From Sabethes cyaneus (taxonomy: Eukaryota > Arthropoda > Insecta > Diptera > Culicidae): DNA of 64,000 nucleotides. The DNA lies in the NCBI RefSeq assembly GCF_943734655.1, contig NC_071354.1, forward strand, positions 162,585,142 to 162,649,141, written 5' to 3'. The notes under the pieces are model-generated. The model saw nothing but the letters and a program-made list of their open reading frames with translations. It did no database searches and had not been told where the DNA came from. Below are positions 1-11,780 of the stretch, piece after piece (the first letter of the stretch is position 1; the number at the start of each line of letters is the position of its first letter). Made by a program: the position numbers and the translations under genes.

Positions 1-784
1 AAACCCAAAAAAACGATACAGCAAAGGAAAAAAAAGAGCATAAAGTGTAAAAACGGAAATGGAAAAGAGAAAAAACGGAGCAGAAAAGAGGTAAAACGTG
101 TGGAAGTAAGGTTAGGAGTACCGACACCATTTTTGGAAATCGGTATTTCGCAGTCAGCAGTTGGGTATTTCCGACACTCACATGATGTAATTCCTCGGTA
201 ATTGTCCACATCTCAGTTGTTGCCTTTTTTATGCACAGCATATAAACATATAAGCATTTTCAGCAAGACGCAACAATGCCACTGGAGATTAACTTCTGAA
301 ATACGAGCTGCGGTGGCCTAAGAAAACAAAAGGTGACCCAGTAAGCAATTTGGTTTGTATATCTCGGCTGCAACTGAGAAACACGAAACCATATTTGCAC
401 GAAAAAGTTATATTTCACACCATATAAGAACATATAAGTACCAAAGTGGAGGCAATATACATGCGATAATTTTAACAATTATTTGTAATTCTAGCGTGAA
501 TTTCAAACTGTGGTTTTTAGAACACGCAGCTTAAAACTCCTCAACATATGATTAAGATATGTAACTTAATATTACAATCATCTATACTACTTTATAATTC
601 AGCTTTGAACGGTAGGCGGTAGTGGTAATTTACTTTTTTTTTGTAAAATAAGTTTATGTAAAATAGTTTAGTTATAGTTAAAATATCTTCAAATTTACTT
701 ATTCGCTAATCTTTTGTAATGAGTTCTCCTTTATATGTCAATTCTTTGTACTTGATCATTCTTCTCATTTGTCGCGTAACAATT
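1..784. other. Intergenic, nothing recognised
   Basis: AT-rich sequence with only short, non-conserved open frames. I see no repeat boundary or RNA gene. Confidence 0.5.
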
Positions 785-990
785 GGGTTAAAGTGAAATG
801 AGTCGTCATGTTCTGTGAATTTTAAAGGCAGGTTTTTTGTTTGCAATAAAAATTCTGTTCGTGAAAATATATTCTCTGTTTGCAGATAGGCAAGAAAAAT
901 GCGGTATTTCTAAAACCAGGGTTTTTGTTTTGAGCCCAAAACCTGCTTCCGAAATTCGAAAAATTAATGACTACTCATTTCCCCTTAAGA
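785..990. mobile_element. Foldback MITE, family A copy 1
   Basis: The ends are imperfect inverted repeats: GAAATGAGTCGTCAT near the left end against ATGACTACTCATTTCC at the right. The core (GTTTGCAATAAAAATTCTG, then GTGAAAATATATTCTC) recurs at 14653-14791 in opposite orientation and at 50190-50335, which supports a dispersed element. No coding capacity. Confidence 0.65.
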
Positions 991-3690
991 AGTGTGCAAA
1001 GAATAACTGAAAGAACCTATATGAGGTATGCAATAATTGGCAAATTATTATTAGTTTAAATTAGTTATTATTAGAATATTTAATTATTCAATTTTTCTCT
1101 AATACAATGTTTACTAGTTTGGGCATGCCTTACCCATCCATCGCAATATAAGTTAATAGCAATAATCGGTAATTTAATCCTTTGAATAACCGGTGAAACT
1201 GATCAAAACTTATTTTGGCGATGATGATTCAAAGTATATACATTCAATTACTTAAAAATTCATTGATATATTGATGAATGGAATTGGCTAAAAAAGCAAT
1301 ACAATATCCAAGGTGATAAAATTCAGTTTACATTTATTACTCCAACGCGACAAGCAACTACCGAAATGAATTAGCTTTTCTTAACATAGAAGCGCATTTA
1401 TCGAGCCTCGAGCACCCATTTTTATTACAAAAATAAACTGTTTGAATATAAATTACTGCCGCATGACCTCGGTGCAACAATGCTTATAATTTGTTCTGTT
1501 TTTCACTCTAGCAAGCGCAGACTCAACCGACCGGCCATCCACCAGTGCGTTTGACTATACGCACATAAAAGGATATGAAATTGCACCCGCGCCAGTTCCT
1601 GCATGCTAGCTAGGGGATGAAAACCCAAAGTACCTATTTGAATTAATCACGGTTTCTGTAAAAGCACCCCGACACCATATCTCAGACTTTCTGCTGTTGG
1701 TAATGGTAATGGTTATGTTCTCTCTCTCCTACAGATCAGATATAGCTAGGAAATAGGTAATTCAATATTTTAGTTTCTGCATGGAAAAAGTAACCCTGCT
1801 GCCATATCACGATAGGCTGCAGTCAAGCCATGGTGGTTACTTCTTTTTACAAACCACCAGTAGGATTAGCAGCCTGTGGATCGGTGTCTAAAAAATAATC
1901 ATAGTTTAGTGAGTATCATCCTATCAATGCTCCCAAAAATTTTAAACTGAATGAAGTAAATAATTTACCAACTAATTGAAAAGCATTTTTTAGGAAGACC
2001 ACTTGTTAGACTGCAATATTTTCTATCAAACGCAACGTGTAACTGCTTTCCTTTTTCATACCCAAAAAGTGAGATAATCTACCAAACATTCGGATTTACG
2101 CTGATTGCTTCTGTGGGTGCAAATACCAATTTGCTTAATAGATTGTCGGTCGCCTGGTTTTTGCATGGCATGGCAGTCAGTTACGCCGATCTAGCGTGAC
2201 CAATAAGCTGTATAACAAACACTGAAGCCGTGTCAAAATCATCCGAATTTGGAGATTATAACGGTCGTTGACAAACGTGAAATCCGATAAATCGGTTTTG
2301 TCAATCAGGAGTTTTTCAAAAAAAAAGTCCCCCTCTGCTCTTTGAACGATCGAAGGGGAATAAATTCATTACAAATTAATGGTTTTCGATGTTCGTCTAT
2401 TGGAATAACAGCAAACAAGAATGTTTTGTCAAAGATGCAAGATTTTGCTAGTTAAATTATGATAATTCCTTTGAAAAATCTAAACCGACTTAACTTGACT
2501 TCGGGCTACAGTTTATGTGTTAAGTATATAGCATATAAAACATCCTAAAAGCTTTGATTTCAATAAATAATCAAAAAGCATTTTATTGTCAGAGACCAAT
2601 AAAAATTCCCCTATCCATTAAGTGTCCATTAATTATGATTCCCGATCAAGCTGAAAAAAATCGAACCGACAATTTTCCGCACAACTACGGTGTACGATTT
2701 TCGAAAAAAGGGCCTTATAAAAAACACGCAACCAAAATCGCTTTTGTTAACTTCTGCCCATCTGTCGCCGTTAATGATTTTTGCGCACACAATTTTCCCT
2801 CTTGCCTTTGAGCGCATTTGAGCTACCTATCTTATTGGAAAAATTACACGTGCTGCGAACGCGTGCGCATGGGGTAACGTCCAGCAATAATATAATGAAA
2901 CACTGATTGAGGCCGGTAATTAATTTTGCTGAACCTACCCAAGCGACAGGTAACTGCCGGAAATAGTCAACAGTTCCGAAGTCCCTCCGCCTGAATGTAT
3001 AATGTGGGAAATCGTTAACTTTTGCTTGGGTTGTTGATACGTGCCCACTCGAAAATGCAAATGCAGCTGCTATACTCTTACGTTCTAATTACGTCCCACC
3101 GCTGTTTCCTATCATTTTTTTATTCACCACTCGCGAGGGTGGAAACGTGTTTGCGGAAGCGACGTTTAACTTATCACACTATAAAATCAAACTACAGTTC
3201 CAGCGGTGACACGCAACGTTGAAAAATTTAAAATCCATGGTTCCGTACGCTGGGACACACATGGCCAGAGCGCCAGTTCTCCGGCTAAGGTGAATACTGA
3301 CAATGACAACGCAATACACCGTAGCAAGTTGCTCTGGGGTGCGAAAGTCTCGGCAGGAGTCTATTGTGGTCACAGATTAGCTGTGGTAGCCCTGTGGTGA
3401 TTGTTAAAAACCGAAAACCAGATAGTATAGAAAACTGAGATTTTTTGGTAGGATGAGTACAGTACAACTGTTGTGCAACCAACATCACAGACAAAGATAA
3501 ACTCATGAAATATCAAGTATAGAGTATCAGCGATAATGGAATCGCTAAAATAACTATCGATACCAGCCCTTCAAGGGCTCTAATAATGGTGCCTTCTATT
3601 CGAAGTCTTAACGAAACAAAAGCACTTTAAATTTAAATAGAACTTTTTTCATGGAACTATCGATACAATCTGTTTTTGGAGCGTCTTATT
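991..3690. other. Intergenic, nothing recognised
   Basis: The stretch contains only short open frames without recognisable domains, and I could not read any transposon boundary in it. Confidence 0.45.
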
Positions 3691-3828
3691 CATTGGCGGA
3701 ACTGGCACTCATTTCTAGGGGGGGCTATAGCCCCGAAATTTTTTCGACTGTTTTATTGGTCGGCCAAGTCAAGTTTTCTAGGGAGGGCTAAATCTCTCCT
3801 AGGCCCCCTCCCCCTAGTTCCGCCAATG
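3691..3828. mobile_element. 138-bp MITE with 8-bp target-site duplication (hAT-like)
   Basis: Terminal inverted repeats CATTGGCGGAACT and AGTTCCGCCAATG. They are flanked by GTCTTATT (3683-3690) and GTCTTAGT (3829-3836), an 8-bp duplication with one mismatch. The interior is rich in G and C runs. An 8-bp duplication is typical of hAT elements; there is no coding capacity. Confidence 0.75.
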
Positions 3829-3837
3829 GTCTTAGTA

Positions 3838-3965
3838 GAATACGAAACCTGGAAGTTAAATAAAAGGAAACTTATCCAATTTAATTCAACTATGTATATT
3901 TTATTCTTGAGAGATACGTATTTCGCCTACGACTTGCAGGCTTCCTCAGTGTCTGATTTCTAACA
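3838..3965. mobile_element. Half copy of the foldback element at 27437
   Basis: The sequence from GAATACGAAA through GATACGTATTTCGCC to CAGTGTCTGATTTC parallels one arm of the inverted-repeat element at 27437-27638. Only one arm is present here. Confidence 0.5.
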
Positions 3966-4542
3966 TTTAACATTTAACTGAATTTAAATTTGCGTATTGA
4001 CTTGGAGAACTTGAAGTTTGGTTAAAGTTATATTTTAGTTTTGGAATATAGACCTATCCAGTTATGTGTGTATTGGTGCTTGAAAATGAGGCAAACAACA
4101 ACAGTAAACAAAAGAGATGCATTCCTTTGTCACCAAGGTACAGAATGAATTTCGTCTTCCGCTGGCTTAAATACCAGCAAATTTTCAAAATATGTGCTTG
4201 AATTTAGAACAGGATGAAAAATTTAAGCGAAATATGTGCTCTGCAGTGTGGCAAACGGAGAAACACAACTAGTAATCGCTATTTTTCGGTTTGTTCCTCC
4301 AGCATCAGCTGTTCCCCAAAATGAGGTAAACATCATGTATATACACGCGTATTTCGTGTTCGCTAGTGTGGGTGCTTGAGCTGTCAGAATGCTCTAAAGT
4401 CAAATGTCACAAGGGTCATACTATCATTTAGGTCGAGTCACCGCGATTTTTCATTTTTAGTGTTTCGTACTGTCTATGTAATTAGCTGATCAAACGTTTT
4501 GATTAGGTAAAAAAGCCTTGGGCTTACGTCCTTTCGAAGGGT

Positions 4543-4711
4543 TGACCTTTCTTTATCGACAGACTTCACAGCCGATTATTGGCTATTAGAGTACAGGACA
4601 GTTAAGTACGGGGCTAGTGCAACAATCCTACTGACTTTATCTAGCAGCACCGCCTAGCCGAGATTCGAACATACGTCTGGCTTGTTAAGACCAGCATCGT
4701 ACCTCGACAGA
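4543..4711 (-). mobile_element. tRNA-derived SINE (minus orientation)
   Basis: Read on the minus strand, it starts with a tRNA-like head with a B-box-like TGTTCGAATCTCG and an A-box-like stretch near GAGGTACGATGCTGG, and ends in TCTGTCGATAAAGAAAGG. Similar copies lie at 6454, 46087, 53107 and 54431. It resembles the Feilai type of SINE known from Aedes; that name is an inference. Confidence 0.7.
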
Positions 4712-4717
4712 AAACAG

Positions 4718-4762
4718 ATTTAGTCGCACTATCATCTGGCATTCTCGCAACGTGGTAACCCT
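4718..4762 (-). mobile_element. Very short LINE scrap
   Basis: On the minus strand this small piece matches the GHVxRMPDDSA-type segment of LINE C-termini also seen at 60690 and 61880. It abuts the SINE. Confidence 0.4.
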
Positions 4763-4880
4763 ATCATAACGTCAACGTTGTGATGTTTGTTTGTTTGTTT
4801 ATTAGAGACACAGTATTGTGATGGATATTTCTCCATAGTTAGAGAATTCCCGAAAAAATGATCATTTGAATCGATGAACA

Positions 4881-4986
4881 CCCAAGCAACATTTTTGTTG
4901 TATAGTAGCTTATTAAACTATTGTACAGCTAATTCCCGTGGAACGAGTTCTAAATAAGCTATTATACAACAAAAACGTTACTTGGG
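4881..4986. mobile_element. 106-bp MITE, family B copy 1
   Basis: A palindrome-like element. The left end CCCAAGCAACATTTTTGTTG matches the right end read inversely, CCCAAGTAACGTTTTTGTTG, and the match continues through TGTATA-TAGCTTATT. It shares its middle (AGCTAATTCCCGTGGAAC) with the second copy at 9011-9118. No coding capacity. Confidence 0.8.
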
Positions 4987-5560
4987 CATCCGTCTTGAAC
5001 ATACACTATTCGACTGCCTCGCTGATAATGCCTCCATCGGCTTTGAACTTTATCACGAACTTAACGTAATTGTGAACAACGGAATTCATTCAAATATTGA
5101 ATATTAAGCATAGAGTGCAGCAGATTTAGCGGGTATGTGAGGGCCGGGCACAGCGCAAAGTGTTCAAAATAATATTACCATGAAAAATGTATAGTTTGAA
5201 GTAGTGTTAGTTGCATTAGAAGCAGCAGAAGGTGTACTTTTGCGTTGCACACGATATTCGTATATCCAGCGATGCTATGAAGCTTGAATGTATGTATGTG
5301 ACTCAAATATTTAATTTTACTATTTTTGATAAAGACTCTTCAGAAGCTGCTTAGCGTTCTATGCAGCGAACTCACGGTAACTTCGGGTAACACGGGAACA
5401 CGGTAAAATTCGGTTAATTACATACAAGTGAAGCTGCTTAGCAAACTATATGTCTATAGACATAAAGCGTGTTAACCGTCCTTAGACACCATTATCCGAA
5501 CTCTTGGTTGAACTCTCAAGCTGCATGTTGAACTTTCAAGTTGCCAGAAATATTAAAGAT
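4987..5560. other. Intergenic, nothing recognised
   Basis: No conserved coding or repeat boundary could be read. The right end is the pre-insertion host sequence of the LINE that follows. Confidence 0.4.
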
Positions 5561-5572
5561 ACTTTATTAAGA

Positions 5573-6080
5573 CGGTCGAACAATCTGAGCCCCCGTACAA
5601 AGTGCACACTGTACAAAACGCTAATTAGACCGGTTGTCCTCTACGGGCACGAAACGTGGACATTGCTAGAAGAGGACCTACGAGCACTCGGAGTTTTCGA
5701 ACGGCGGGTGCTAAGAACCATCTTTGACGGAGTGCAAGAGAACGGTGTATGCAGGCGAAGAATGAACCACGAGCTCGCGCGTCTCTACGGCGAACCAAGT
5801 ATTCAGAAAGTGGTTAAAGCTGGACGGATACGTTGGGCAGGACATGTTGCTAGAATGCCGGACAACTATCCTGCAAAAATGGTTTTCGCATCAAATCCGG
5901 TAGAAACAAGACGAAAAGGGGCACAGCGAGCGAGGTGGCAAGACCAGGTGGAGTGAGATCTGGCGAGCACTGGGTGCCCGCGGAACTGAAGATCAGTTGC
6001 CATGGACCGAAACAGATGGAGAAATTATACTGCGCAGGCCTTGTCATAAGACGTTAGGCCAATTAAGTAAGTAAGTAAGT
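5573..6080 (+). mobile_element. 5'-truncated LINE insertion with exact TSD
   Basis: A 508-bp insertion flanked by ACTTTATTAAGA at 5561-5572 and 6081-6092, a perfect 12-bp duplication. It encodes the C-terminal end of a non-LTR reverse transcriptase from codon RRSNNLSPRTK on: TLIRPVVLYGHETWT, FERRVLRTIF, RRRMNHEL, RIRWAGHVARMPD. It ends in an (AAGT)n tail at 6063-6080. An ATG at 5504 that opens this frame is host DNA. The catalytic part is absent, so it is a dead-on-arrival copy. Confidence 0.9.
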
Positions 6081-6221
6081 ACTTTATTAAGAATGAAGTT
6101 CGGCTTAAAAATATAGTATTTTGTTGTTCAGCAAGAAAGATCTACGGAACTCAATTTGAACCAAATATGAACTTCCAAGTTCGTTCCTTAAATAAAAATT
6201 GAACTTTTGGTTGCTTGGGCA

Positions 6222-6420
6222 GAGATCCCAAATATACGAACTCAGCAACCACTTTGAGTTTCTCGTCATCAATAGCTAGTCACTGTCCGTTGCTTTCTCA
6301 TGAGCCTCTGCCTTTCATATATTTGGATTTTAGGTGCATTGATTTTTAACCCAATTTCCCTATCATTTGCTTTTAGCCCTGACTTAAATCGCATCTGCCG
6401 TCTCAGTTTTCTATTAAAAA
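6222..6420 (-). mobile_element. Decayed LINE fragment
   Basis: The sequence from GCAGAGATCCCAAATATACG parallels 7326-7480 (GCAGAGAACCCAAATATGTG), which lies in another LINE fragment. In that fragment it corresponds to the FxYLGS segment of a reverse transcriptase C-terminus. No open frame remains. Confidence 0.5.
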
Positions 6421-6453
6421 AAGCAAACCCTTTAGTATAAACATCTTTAACTA

Positions 6454-6556
6454 GACCCTTCTTTATCGACAGACTTCGCCACCTGATTTACGAAGACTCG
6501 AATATACGACGACCAACTTGTTAAACCAGCATCGTACTTCGAAGCTAATTGGGCAG
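6454..6556 (-). mobile_element. tRNA-derived SINE, internally deleted
   Basis: It has the same tail (GACCCTTCTTTATCGACAGA on the plus strand) and tRNA-like head as the copy at 4543. It lacks the middle segment with GAGTACAGGACAATTACGGG. Confidence 0.65.
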
Positions 6557-6825
6557 ACTAAGTTTCTGATAATAAAAACTAAGTCGTCTACGAAGTGAAT
6601 TTTTTACCTACTGGGGATAGACGACGTTACAAAATTTGGGAACGCACTTTGTAGGCGGCGTAGACCAGCGCAACGCTACGGTAAGAACAGCAGTCAAAGC
6701 GATTGTTCGTTTTATGCATGAGTCAAACCACTTCGTCTTCTTCTTCTACTGCTTTTTCTTCTTCTTCTTCTATCAGCTTATAGTCAGGGTGACTCGTGCT
6801 ACATCAAGAACTTCTCTGCTCTGCA

Positions 6826-7480
6826 CTCGGTCAATTTGTTGACCATCTGGATACACGCAAAATGGCTTCAAGCTGATCGAGCCATCTATCATGTTGAACC
6901 CCTCTATTTCTGGAACCGGTTGGATTACTGAACAGTACAGAGTTCACTGCACAGTCGTCCGGCTTCCTTGCGACGAAGGTCGGCCCTCCATAACCTCCCA
7001 AGCCAAGTGTATGGTGGTAGTTTCTCCAAGTAGTGCCAGCGGCTTGTGATTCATACGCCTCCACCACTCTCCGCTTTCCATTTATACTCCACCAAAACAC
7101 CTCCGCAACACGTTTCGTTTAAATACGTCAAGTGCACTAATATCTTCCGTAAACAAGGTAACAGTTTCGTGCCCATAATGGGCTACAGACTGGTCTGATC
7201 AGCGTTTTGTACATCGTCACCTTTGTGCCGCAGCGTATGCTCCTTGATCACAACGTCTTTCGGAGGAAAAGTAGACCCGACTTCTAGCTTGAATACGACG
7301 ATTTAACGACTGGTATCGGCGGTGAGCAGAGAACCCAAATATGTGAACTCATCAAGAAACTGGAGGAGTCCAGTTCATCGCTATCAATAGTCACTGTCTA
7401 TCATTTTCTTTGGAACATCACCCTATCTTTACCTCAGGTTTTAGTCTGGCATACATTTTCTTCGCCCGCCGTCGCAAGAT
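6826..7480 (-). mobile_element. Decayed LINE reverse-transcriptase fragment
   Basis: The minus strand keeps pieces of a non-LTR reverse transcriptase C-terminus (FSNPTGSRNRGVQHDRWLDQ at the 3' end). It has frameshifts and no catalytic motif. Orientation is the same as the larger fragment at 7698-8960. Confidence 0.6.
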
Positions 7481-7671
7481 TCCTAGTAATGATGTCAAAG
7501 TCGTCTGGCTGCTTTTGCTCTAGATCGTTTGTCTTGTTTCAATGCCGGCTCGCCGGATTACACCGATGTTGTATACAGGACAATGTTGTGATACAGGACA
7601 GCCACGTCAGTTTGTTTGAAAAACCAACCACTCCTTTCACTAATTCTCCCGGTAGTTTCTTCGGTAGTTTG

Positions 7672-7697
7672 AAGTCTGTCGATAAAGAAGGGTCAAG
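7672..7697 (+). mobile_element. SINE-type tail sequence
   Basis: AGTCTGTCGATAAAGAAGGG is the 3' end found on the SINE copies. Here it is on the plus strand, abutting the tail of the minus-strand LINE. No tRNA-like head could be read upstream. Confidence 0.4.
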
Positions 7698-8960
7698 TCT
7701 TACTTACTTAATCAGCTCCAGGTCGTAGTTTCCTATGCTGTACGAAGAATCTTAAGTCGTCTCTTCGGTCCATGGCCGCAATTCGCCAGCCACGTAGTCT
7801 GCGTAGGGTCCGCAGGTCGCCTTCCACTTGATCGATTCAGCTTGCTCGCTGCGCGCCCCGCCGTCTCGTCATAGTCGGGTTATTATTTAGAACTTTTTTG
7901 ACCGGGCTGTCGTCCGATATCCTCACGACGTGCCCAGCCCATCGCAGGTGACCGATTTTTGCGGTGTAAGCAATGGGTGGTTCCCTAAGCAGCTGATGCA
8001 ATTCATGGTTCGTTCGCCTCCTCCACGTTCCGTCTTCCATCTGCGCTCCGCCGTAGATGGTGCGCAACACCTTCCGTTCGAAAACACTAAGGGTGCGTTG
8101 GTCCTCCACGAGCATAGTCCATGTCTCATCGCCGTATAGGACTACCGGAACCGGTCTAATCAGCGTCTTGTGGATTGTTAACTTCGTACGGTGGCGAATT
8201 TTGTTCGATCGCAGCGTCCTACGGAGTCCAAAGTAGGCACGATTTCTTGCCATAAAGCGTCTTTGTATTTCTCTGCTGGTGTCGTTGTCTGCGGTAACCA
8301 GTGAGCCCAGATACACCAACTCTTCTACCACCTCGATTTCATCACTGTCTAAATGAATCCAGGGAGGAAGGTCAGCATTCACTTCTCTAGAACCTCTTCG
8401 TTTCATTTGTTTTCGATACATTAATGACAAGTCCAATCCGTTTGGCTTCAGCTCAGGGTCAAGTCTTAGAAAGACGTTTAAGTCCAAGGCTAAGGCTAAG
8501 TCCGATTTGTTGCTGGTTCTCCTCGAGGTCGGCAGCCGGAATGCTGCAATCGTCCGTGGGCACTCTCAAGTTAAGTTCCGTTCCACCTCCTTTTTTTATA
8601 ACGCCATTGAAATGCTCATCGAATAATTGCTTCCACCAGCCTACTACCTCGCGCTAGTTTGTGATCAAATTTCTCTACCCGTGCCCTCACATATCTGGTT
8701 TCGGTGATTACGAGATTGGTTCACATCTGCATGTAACTAACTCGTGTCATTAGCGGGGAATGATTGTTCTAATTCTTCACGATCTCTGTCCTCCTTCTTA
8801 CAATATTTCCTCTTCAGGTTGATGATCAGCTTGTTCCACGTTTGTTGATATTTGGTCAAGTTTTCCTACGTAGCAATGCCTAAATATATTTTACAAAATC
8901 TTTTATTCCTCTTCATACTGTTGACAATTCCAGTGAAACCAGTCATTTCGTGAAATCGGG
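7698..8960 (-). mobile_element. LINE copy with internal deletion and AAGT-type tail
   Basis: On the minus strand the order is an RT upstream segment (WWKQLFDEHFNGVI, about 8640-8590), then directly the C-terminal part at 8487-7837 (VEELVYLGSLVTADND, TLIRPVPVVLYGDETWT, FERKVLRTIYGG, HLRWAGHVVRISDD), then the tail as CTTACTTACTTA at 7699-7710. The RT core with motifs A to C is missing between them, so the copy is inactive. Confidence 0.75.
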
Positions 8961-9010
8961 TTATCTTCACCTAGCGTCAACATTACGGCTTCTCTTACGA
9001 CCGAGTGTAC

Positions 9011-9118
9011 CCCAAGTGTACATTTTCTGTTGTATAATAGCTTATTAAACTATCGTACAGCTAATTCCCGTGGAACAAGTGCTTGATAAGCTATTATACA
9101 ACCAAAATGTTACCTGGG
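9011..9118. mobile_element. 108-bp MITE, family B copy 2
   Basis: Same family as 4881-4986. It shares TAGCTTATTAAACTAT and AGCTAATTCCCGTGGAAC, with ends CCCAAG and CCTGGG. It is slightly more decayed than copy 1. Confidence 0.8.
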
Positions 9119-9720
9119 ATCCTGCCTCACCCGTTATCGAGGATCGAAGTATGGTGAGGTTTGAGAAAAACTGGCCATCGAGAACGTGGCCAATTAGCAT
9201 TGTGGCATTGTGGATTTCTTTGCCGGAAAGAAAGTTTTTCTGACTCTCAGACCTCGGAAAACTGCGAAGCTGATGACCAATGCCAGTTATCATTTGTATC
9301 GGTGTGTAGGCGGTGTCGAGCATTTATATAACGCTTTACTACCGACCTCGATGACGACCATGATGTCTCTTAGCGTTCCTGCAATTGGACATACAACTCT
9401 TTCTTCTTATTGTGTCAACCTTCATGTGGGCAGCGTCCGTTGACGATTGAAGAAACGGTTCAATTCTATCAAGCGAATCAGCATTTTGCACAGCACAAAG
9501 AAGCCTGCTCCCAGCTCGTTGGAGGTTCCAGCGCTCTGGTAACATTGGGTCTTACTGTTACGCATCTTTCACAGCTTCTTGTCTTTGCGAAAAATCTCAA
9601 GCAGTGCCGAACTTTCGGAGTTTCAGGAATACCCTTTCACCACCCGAGAAATTCACCGATCTGTCGTTATAGGAACCAGACATCCACTCCATGTCCTGAT
9701 TTTGTTGCCTAGGTCCATGT
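9119..9720. other. Unassigned GC-richer stretch
   Basis: Open frames of 68-100 codons exist on both strands, but none shows a family motif I recognise. Position and composition, next to LINE fragments, suggest old transposon sequence. This is inference only. Confidence 0.3.
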
Positions 9721-11477
9721 CGAACGTTCAGCGATAAATTTTATTTGGTTTTTCATAACCGTCTTATTTAGGTAGGTTACTTAATTAGGGCAACGCTGCC
9801 TAGTGTCTTGATGAAACTGCCATCTAGACTAGCATTTGACACAACACCCCGAATGAACCAAAGAGATTCGAACATAATCGCTGGGGCTCCGCGCATGGGA
9901 ATCGTGTGGAGGAATCCTGCGTTAGATTCATACAGAATGCCTTGCATATGATATAGAACTAGGATTCTTCCAACGGGAGACGTTTCTTCTCTACCGAGAA
10001 GTAATCTGCACAGTAAAAGGAAAGTAAAAAGTGAAGTGCCTATCAGACGTTGGATTCGTATAGGTTGACCTCAAATAACTAACGCATATTCTAATTATTT
10101 ATTTTCCAAAGCATTTTCGTCACAAAATGGCATATAAATATTGTCCACCTAGGGGATTTATTTTCGCAGTTGCAATGAACCAACAAAAGATTTCTAAAGT
10201 GGTGCAACCCTTCTACGGCGCATAACAATTGCAGTGAATCAATCTATTCCGCAATGTTATTTCATATGCTCAATCACAAAATACGCTACCTTTATTCTTT
10301 ATCTCCAGCATTTTGCCCTACGACGAGCATATGCAACAGTTAGCATAAAGTGCATATGGAAATGACTGGCTTTGACTGACCACTGAACAGTTTGCGTTTC
10401 ATCCAGCATAAATCCTCCATCATTCGGCCTGCTAACAGCTTTACATCCGTAGAAACAAAAGAAAAATCATATCCAATAATAGATATAATAAAATTTTATG
10501 ACCATTGTCATCTCGTCATCCCTTGCTCGATAACTGCGAAGATCCAGGAGAAAGATTAGCGCCTACCGACCCACGCCACATAAAATTTCAAGTTCGTCCA
10601 CTCTTAATGTGCGGTACATTTAGGCACCCCCTCGGGACAGTTCAGTCAGTTGCATCGAGCGCAGCATCCTGAACGGACTTATTGATTTTGAAAAAAAGTT
10701 TTACGACTGTTCGATAGGCTGGACATTTGATCGTTGCAAGGCAGTCGGGTTCGCAAGCAATAAAATTAATTTTACTGTTTGTACCCGGAATTCTGTCCTC
10801 CTTTGTTTGTAATGTATGCAGAAGGTACCAACATTCCGTATTGAACTGGAGAACGAACCAGAATGCATTAGGATTTTGCTGATTTACGATAAAATTATAC
10901 GGGGCAACCAGGACTAGTAATTCACTCGACTTTGGCTTTTGACAGCTCTTTGAATGGGAACACCACGTGCTCCCTTCCAGTTGGACTAGGCATTGTTTGT
11001 GAACGGATTTTGGGCTCAGCTTCAGAATCGGCAGGCAGGTGATGGCTAAATAAAAGTTTTCATTCATTCCCTTTCGCAGCATCAGCATCAGCACCAGACT
11101 TACTGCGGGGTGACGTAGTGAACCAAATTGTCCTTGCCCTCGTTTTTTTTTCTTGTTCTGTCGGGCGAGATTCTCATCAAGGTTGCATAGGGGTGAAATT
11201 CCAGTTTGTGCAGAAGTCATACATCAAGCAGTATTTAAATGCTTGTTAGAGACGAAAAAAGTGCTTCTAAGCTCCCAATTCCTATTGCACCGTTGCAGCA
11301 TCAATGATTTATGGTACAGACGTTCTAAAACCGGTGCCTTACCGAAAGTAGAGTTCGTTTTACGAATAAAATATATCTCTGACGTTTACCAACAGAATCT
11401 CAAATAACACACAAGCTAGTGGCAAGCACTTTTTTCAAAAAAGAGACGACAATTTAGTGATAAGTAAGAAGTAACAT
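9721..11477. other. Intergenic, with an unassigned 192-codon frame at 10642-11220 (-)
   Basis: The minus-strand frame at 10642-11220 is the longest here. It has no recognisable domain, no repeat of a motif and no clear promoter, and its composition is like the surroundings. I do not call it a gene. The rest shows nothing recognisable. Confidence 0.35.
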
Positions 11478-11780
11478 ATAACCACAGACAAACAGACATA
11501 ACTCTTGGAAGAAAAATCAACAAAAATTATCGTACCTCACATTTAGCCTGAGCACTAGCACCATCTATGATCGACATTCCCAAATATCAAATAGCAGTAT
11601 GGGTATCCCTCGAAGTAGCAAGTATTTTTTATGGAGAATTCCCCTTCTTTCGTCAAAAAGCGCCACTTTGACCAAAACGGAGACATTCCCAACTAAGCCC
11701 AAATTTGAAATGACGGTTTAATCGGTACGATGAATGGAAAACGAGTGTTATGTCTGTTTGTCTGTGATATAACTGTGGTT
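11478..11780. mobile_element. Inverted-repeat element with CCACAGACAAACAGACATAA ends
   Basis: ACCACAGACAAACAGACATA at the left is mirrored by TTATGTCTGTTTGTCTGTG at the right (11748-11766). A single-ended relative (ACCACAGACAAACAGACGAT) lies at 41060. About 300 bp, without coding capacity. Confidence 0.6.

Noticed and set aside
5504..5956. 150-codon frame as one protein
   Set aside because: The first ~22 codons are host DNA left of the target-site duplication. Only the rest belongs to the LINE.
10642..11220. 192-codon open frame on the minus strand as a gene
   Set aside because: No recognisable domain, no splice context or promoter, and composition like its surroundings. Length alone is weak evidence in AT-moderate sequence.
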